IMG/VR virus record: IMGVR_UViG_3300003691_000060
Location: 1-22,229 of that record
Origin: a virus
DNA length: 22,229 nucleotides
Strand: one strand, 5' to 3'
The position numbers and the translations under genes are program-made. The notes beneath the pieces are model-generated. The model saw nothing but the letters and a program-made list of their open reading frames with translations, did no database searches and was not told the origin of the DNA. Positions within the stretch are counted from its first letter, which is position 1, and every line of letters begins with the position of its first letter. Shown one piece after another: positions 21,842 to 22,229 of this stretch.

Positions 21842-21877
21842 AGGGCGTAACACCGCAACAGTGAGCGCCCTTTTTTT
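21842..21877 (+). terminator. rho-independent terminator
   Basis: GGGCG (21843-21847) pairs with CGCCC near 21866-21870, with CAC/GTG pairs further in, followed by a T-run. It closes the small-gene operon. The 86 bp after it hold no gene I can see, only a weak GTGG/CCAC hairpin (21913-21930). Confidence 0.85.
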
Positions 21878-21963
21878 AAATATTTTACTCTAACGGCATC
21901 TTGTATGGTGTCGTGGCGAAATGAAACCACTAATTAATAAATATACTAAAAACTTAAATAAGG

Positions 21964-22173
21964 ATGAACACTAATAAAGAAAACGAAACTAAGCCATGCA
22001 CTATACAAAATGTTAGTAGCTGTCTGACTATAAAAGAAGTTGCTGCAAGGTATGGCGAAAAAGTAAAATGTATGTTCTATGATTACGATGATAATTGGAA
22101 GAAGAAAACGATGGTTGTAAACTCTAGTTTCTTAAAAGACATGGAGCAAGGTGCAATTAAAGATTGCTACTAA
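21964..22173 (+). CDS. small protein, unknown function
   Basis: A 69-residue protein (MNTNKENETKPCTIQNVSSC...) with a helical middle (LTIKEVAARYGEKVKCMFYDYDD). The segment LTIKEVAARYG has a faint excisionase/MerR-like helix-turn-helix look, but the remainder does not follow that fold well and the call is left open. It lies beyond a terminator, so it starts a new transcription unit. The 56 bases after it to the window edge stay open in one frame from 22177 but are too short to call. Confidence 0.5.
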   Translation: MNTNKENETKPCTIQNVSSCLTIKEVAARYGEKVKCMFYDYDDNWKKKTMVVNSSFLKDMEQGAIKDCY

Positions 22174-22229
22174 CGTATGCAGATGATGATTTGTGCTTTT
22201 GGGCATAAATTATATCTGGTGTTCTACGC

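Noticed and set aside
21878-21963. Possible mobile-element end starting TAACGGC after the terminator
   Set aside because: Only a weak GTGG/CCAC hairpin and a familiar-looking TAACG start; no transposase and no second end are visible.
22177-22229. Frame open to the window edge (MQMMICAFGHK...)
   Set aside because: Too short to judge and has no recognisable content.
1-22229. CRISPR array
   Set aside because: No set of regularly spaced repeats of the right length was seen; the only regular short repeat is the 12-bp iteron set.

Overview
The window is strongly A+T-rich. Its promoter-like sites match the Bacteroidetes sigma-A pattern (TTG, about 20 bp, TAnnTTTG), ribosome binding sites are A-rich rather than Shine-Dalgarno-like, and the proteins resemble those of Flavobacteriia and their phages. 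I read it as a temperate tailed-phage genome or prophage of a flavobacterium. There are no structural (head, tail) genes here; they would lie off the left edge.

Layout. 48-1704 is a lysis cassette: a likely holin, a small membrane-anchored protein, an M23 peptidase endolysin and a candidate one-piece spanin, closed by a terminator. 1838-2099 is an attachment region. It holds the 3' half of a tRNA-Leu(GAG) gene (no 5' half), a terminator just after it, and two pairs of GTCCCT repeats flanking it, followed by a tyrosine recombinase (2100-3347). Phage-like genes lie on both sides of the tRNA fragment, so this is either attP of a circular or unintegrated genome, or a junction between tandem elements. 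3517-6982 is a mostly leftward cargo region of lysogeny-type genes: two predicted membrane proteins, one with a defence-like PUA/EVE-type N-terminus, two exported proteins, and one small rightward membrane gene with a probable leaderless promoter. 6996-7676 is a CI/LexA-like repressor, with a divergent control region to its right that carries repeated TATGTAA half-sites.

From 7833 everything runs rightward. First come small early regulators, including a LuxR-type HTH protein with a membrane segment. Then follows a recombination block: an SMC/Rad50-like ATPase, RecT, a YycJ-like metallo-beta-lactamase-fold protein and a NinB-like protein. A ParB-like protein, an SNF2 helicase and a zinc ribbon follow. 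The lambda O/P-type pair comes next: a replication initiator carrying four 12-bp iterons inside its gene, and a DnaC-like helicase loader. 20474-22173 is a run of small genes of unknown function.

How it works together: the repressor keeps the rightward early operon off. On induction that operon would supply recombination and replication proteins, with replication probably starting inside the initiator gene. The integrase acts at the tRNA-Leu core, and the lysis cassette ends the cycle. The most notable signals are the embedded iterons, the arm-type repeats around the tRNA core, the one-piece spanin candidate, the uncharacterised cargo genes, and a two-copy hairpin/terminator element (1728-1790 and 13242-13317).
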